DNA of 64,000 nucleotides from assembly GCA_021201815.1 (NCBI GenBank), contig JAJQEC010000066.1, positions 46,258 through 110,257 of the forward strand, written 5' to 3'. Shown one piece after another: positions 62,960 through 64,000 of the stretch. A program made the translations under genes and the position numbers. The notes under the pieces were generated by a model. The model was not told the DNA's origin. It did no database searches and saw only the letters and a list, made by a program, of their open reading frames with translations. The DNA comes from Candidatus Azobacteroides sp. GTDB lineage: Bacteria; Bacteroidota; Bacteroidia; Bacteroidales; WRGA01. Each line of letters begins with the position of its first letter. The stretch's first letter is position 1.

Positions 62960-64000
62960 CTAATTCAATTGATTGTTAATTTTTAAAAGTTTAGCCAATC
63001 CCTCATTTTCAATAACAGTAATATTCCAACCTAATTTACTTTGCATCCTTTTGATATAATTCATTAGATTTTGGGACGATTTTTTTGCTGTAATAAAAAC
63101 AACTATACAATTATCAAAATGTAAAAAAGGACGAAATATTTGATAAGCAATGTTTTCAGGAACACTATTACCGCTAATTTCAATACCAGACTTAAATGGC
63201 ATACACATATAAAAACTTTGTCCAGATAGTTTAATAGGTATCTCCATATCTGAAATTTCAGAAGCACCATGTGGCTTTTTACTTTCTCTAATTAAAATAT
63301 TGGGATCAACGCCAATTATCGTATTAGCTACTTTCTCTCTCAAAGTATCATCGTTATATTCTAATAACTTTTTCAATTCTTCGGGTTCCAATATTACTGT
63401 AGCGCTTTGGTAGTAATTATGAAATACAGTATTTATATAATCAGAAAAATCAATTTTATTTTTTTGTAATGGTAATAAAGAAAAATCAATACATTGCTGA
63501 TTACCTGTAATTGAATAATATAATATCAAACATTTTAAAAAAAGAAAGTTATTTAAACCAACTCTATTTATAGAGATTTCATGAATAACAGCAGAATATT
63601 TGTGTTCAAAAATTTCAATAAATAATTTTTTATCAAAGTAAAAAATAGAACTTAATATTCTAAGAATATTTTCTGTTGTATAATTATTAAAAGAAGATAT
63701 ATTTGGTAATAGGATAGGCTGTTTAAGATCTAAAACTTCATTTGCGAGAGAAAATTGATATAAATTAAATAGATTAAGTTTTATGTTTTTTAATAAAATC
63801 TGTTTTACAATTGACAATGAATGAAATTTTTCTTGTATATTTAATATCTCTCTTAATAGACGGATGGCATTTTCTTTATATGCTTTGTGTCCTGACTTTA
63901 AGTATACAGAAAGACTTTGACTTAAGTTATAGATTACATAAAGAGAAGGAGTCATTATTTCTTCTCGTTGAGATTTAAGGACAGTGTTTAATCCCCAAAA
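62960..64000 (-). CDS. Partial gene of unknown function, possible restriction-endonuclease-like C-terminus
   Basis: The frame is open through the window edge (FWGLNTVLKSQREEI precedes the ATG at 63955), so the start is outside and the gene is probably longer. The visible 346 residues are helical, TPR-like repeats at first (MTPSLYVIYNLSQSLSVYLK; NIKLNLFNLYQFSLANEVLD). A C-terminal alpha/beta part follows (SEISDMEIPIKLSGQSFYMC, MPFKSGIEI, CIVVFITAKKSSQNLMNYIK) which recalls PD-(D/E)xK nucleases or Mrr-like ends, with low confidence. The codons are much more AT-rich than those of its neighbours and it lies beside a decayed gene, suggesting horizontal acquisition. A defence role is speculation. 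Confidence 0.6.
   Translation of the reverse strand, partial: FWGLNTVLKSQREEIMTPSLYVIYNLSQSLSVYLKSGHKAYKENAIRLLREILNIQEKFHSLSIVKQILLKNIKLNLFNLYQFSLANEVLDLKQPILLPNISSFNNYTTENILRILSSIFYFDKKLFIEIFEHKYSAVIHEISINRVGLNNFLFLKCLILYYSITGNQQCIDFSLLPLQKNKIDFSDYINTVFHNYYQSATVILEPEELKKLLEYNDDTLREKVANTIIGVDPNILIRESKKPHGASEISDMEIPIKLSGQSFYMCMPFKSGIEISGNSVPENIAYQIFRPFLHFDNCIVVFITAKKSSQNLMNYIKRMQSKLGWNITVIENEGLAKLLKINNQLN

Noticed and set aside
1-64000. tRNA, rRNA or phage integration genes
   Set aside because: No cloverleaf-like or rRNA sequence and no integrase gene was seen while reading; the only mobile gene is the IS200-like transposase.

Overview
The window is chromosomal DNA from a Bacteroidota bacterium, most likely a Bacteroidales member of the Parabacteroides/Dysgonomonas/Porphyromonas-like group. 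The signs are a SusC/SusD pair, FecR/ECF-sigma regulation, TAnnTTTG-type promoters, GDS-type lipid-free esterases, and at least seven secreted proteins ending in type IX secretion (T9SS) sorting-like C-termini. Genes stop at TAA, TAG and TGA, so the genetic code is standard.

Layout. 1-4.8 kb: an AraC regulator and three genes for an apparently exported redox module (flavodoxin, a NapH/NapG-like polyferredoxin, and a Tat-signal aldo/keto reductase with ferredoxin motifs). 4.8-8.2 kb: a repeat-rich zone with an HU-like gene, a 22-bp-period repeat array, an IS200-like Y1 transposase, and many copies of a REP/MITE-like element of about 203 bp. That element recurs between genes across the first 50 kb. 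8.3-36.2 kb: a polysaccharide utilisation region. A GH87-like beta-helix enzyme is followed by a long minus-strand operon reading SusC, SusD, DUF3823, GH92 (broken by an in-frame TGA), GH97, GH3, an SGNH esterase, an alpha/beta esterase and a clan-A glycosidase. Upstream lie a FecR without its own sigma gene, three secreted proteins (two carrying CBM26-like modules), and a divergent ECF sigma/FecR pair.

36-46 kb: a GIY-YIG protein, several Bacteroidota-specific unknowns, and a plus-strand nucleoside-salvage operon (ribokinase, GRP-type transporter, lipoprotein nucleoside hydrolase, Tsx-like channel) with a clear promoter and terminator. After it come a decayed C-terminus of a GH36 alpha-galactosidase and a YdeI-family gene. 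46-55 kb: a 1,215-residue secreted adhesin-like protein and SbcC/SbcD. 55-62 kb: a second 22-bp-period array, a secreted beta-helix/SGNH-esterase fusion and, just upstream of it, an unusual membrane-spanning kelch/SARP-like regulator; then a lipocalin-like protein. 62.5-64 kb: an AraC-type pseudogene remnant and a partial AT-rich gene running off the window.

How it works together (inference): surface T9SS enzymes and SusCD capture and trim a glucan-containing, possibly mannose-decorated glycan. The STN domain of SusC and the FecR/sigma pair would signal substrate to the nucleus of the system. The strongest candidates for undescribed biology are the transposase plus two-hairpin inverted-repeat elements, the two related 22-bp-phase arrays, the kelch-TM-SARP regulator beside its T9SS neighbour, and the exported flavodoxin/NapGH-fusion/AKR module.
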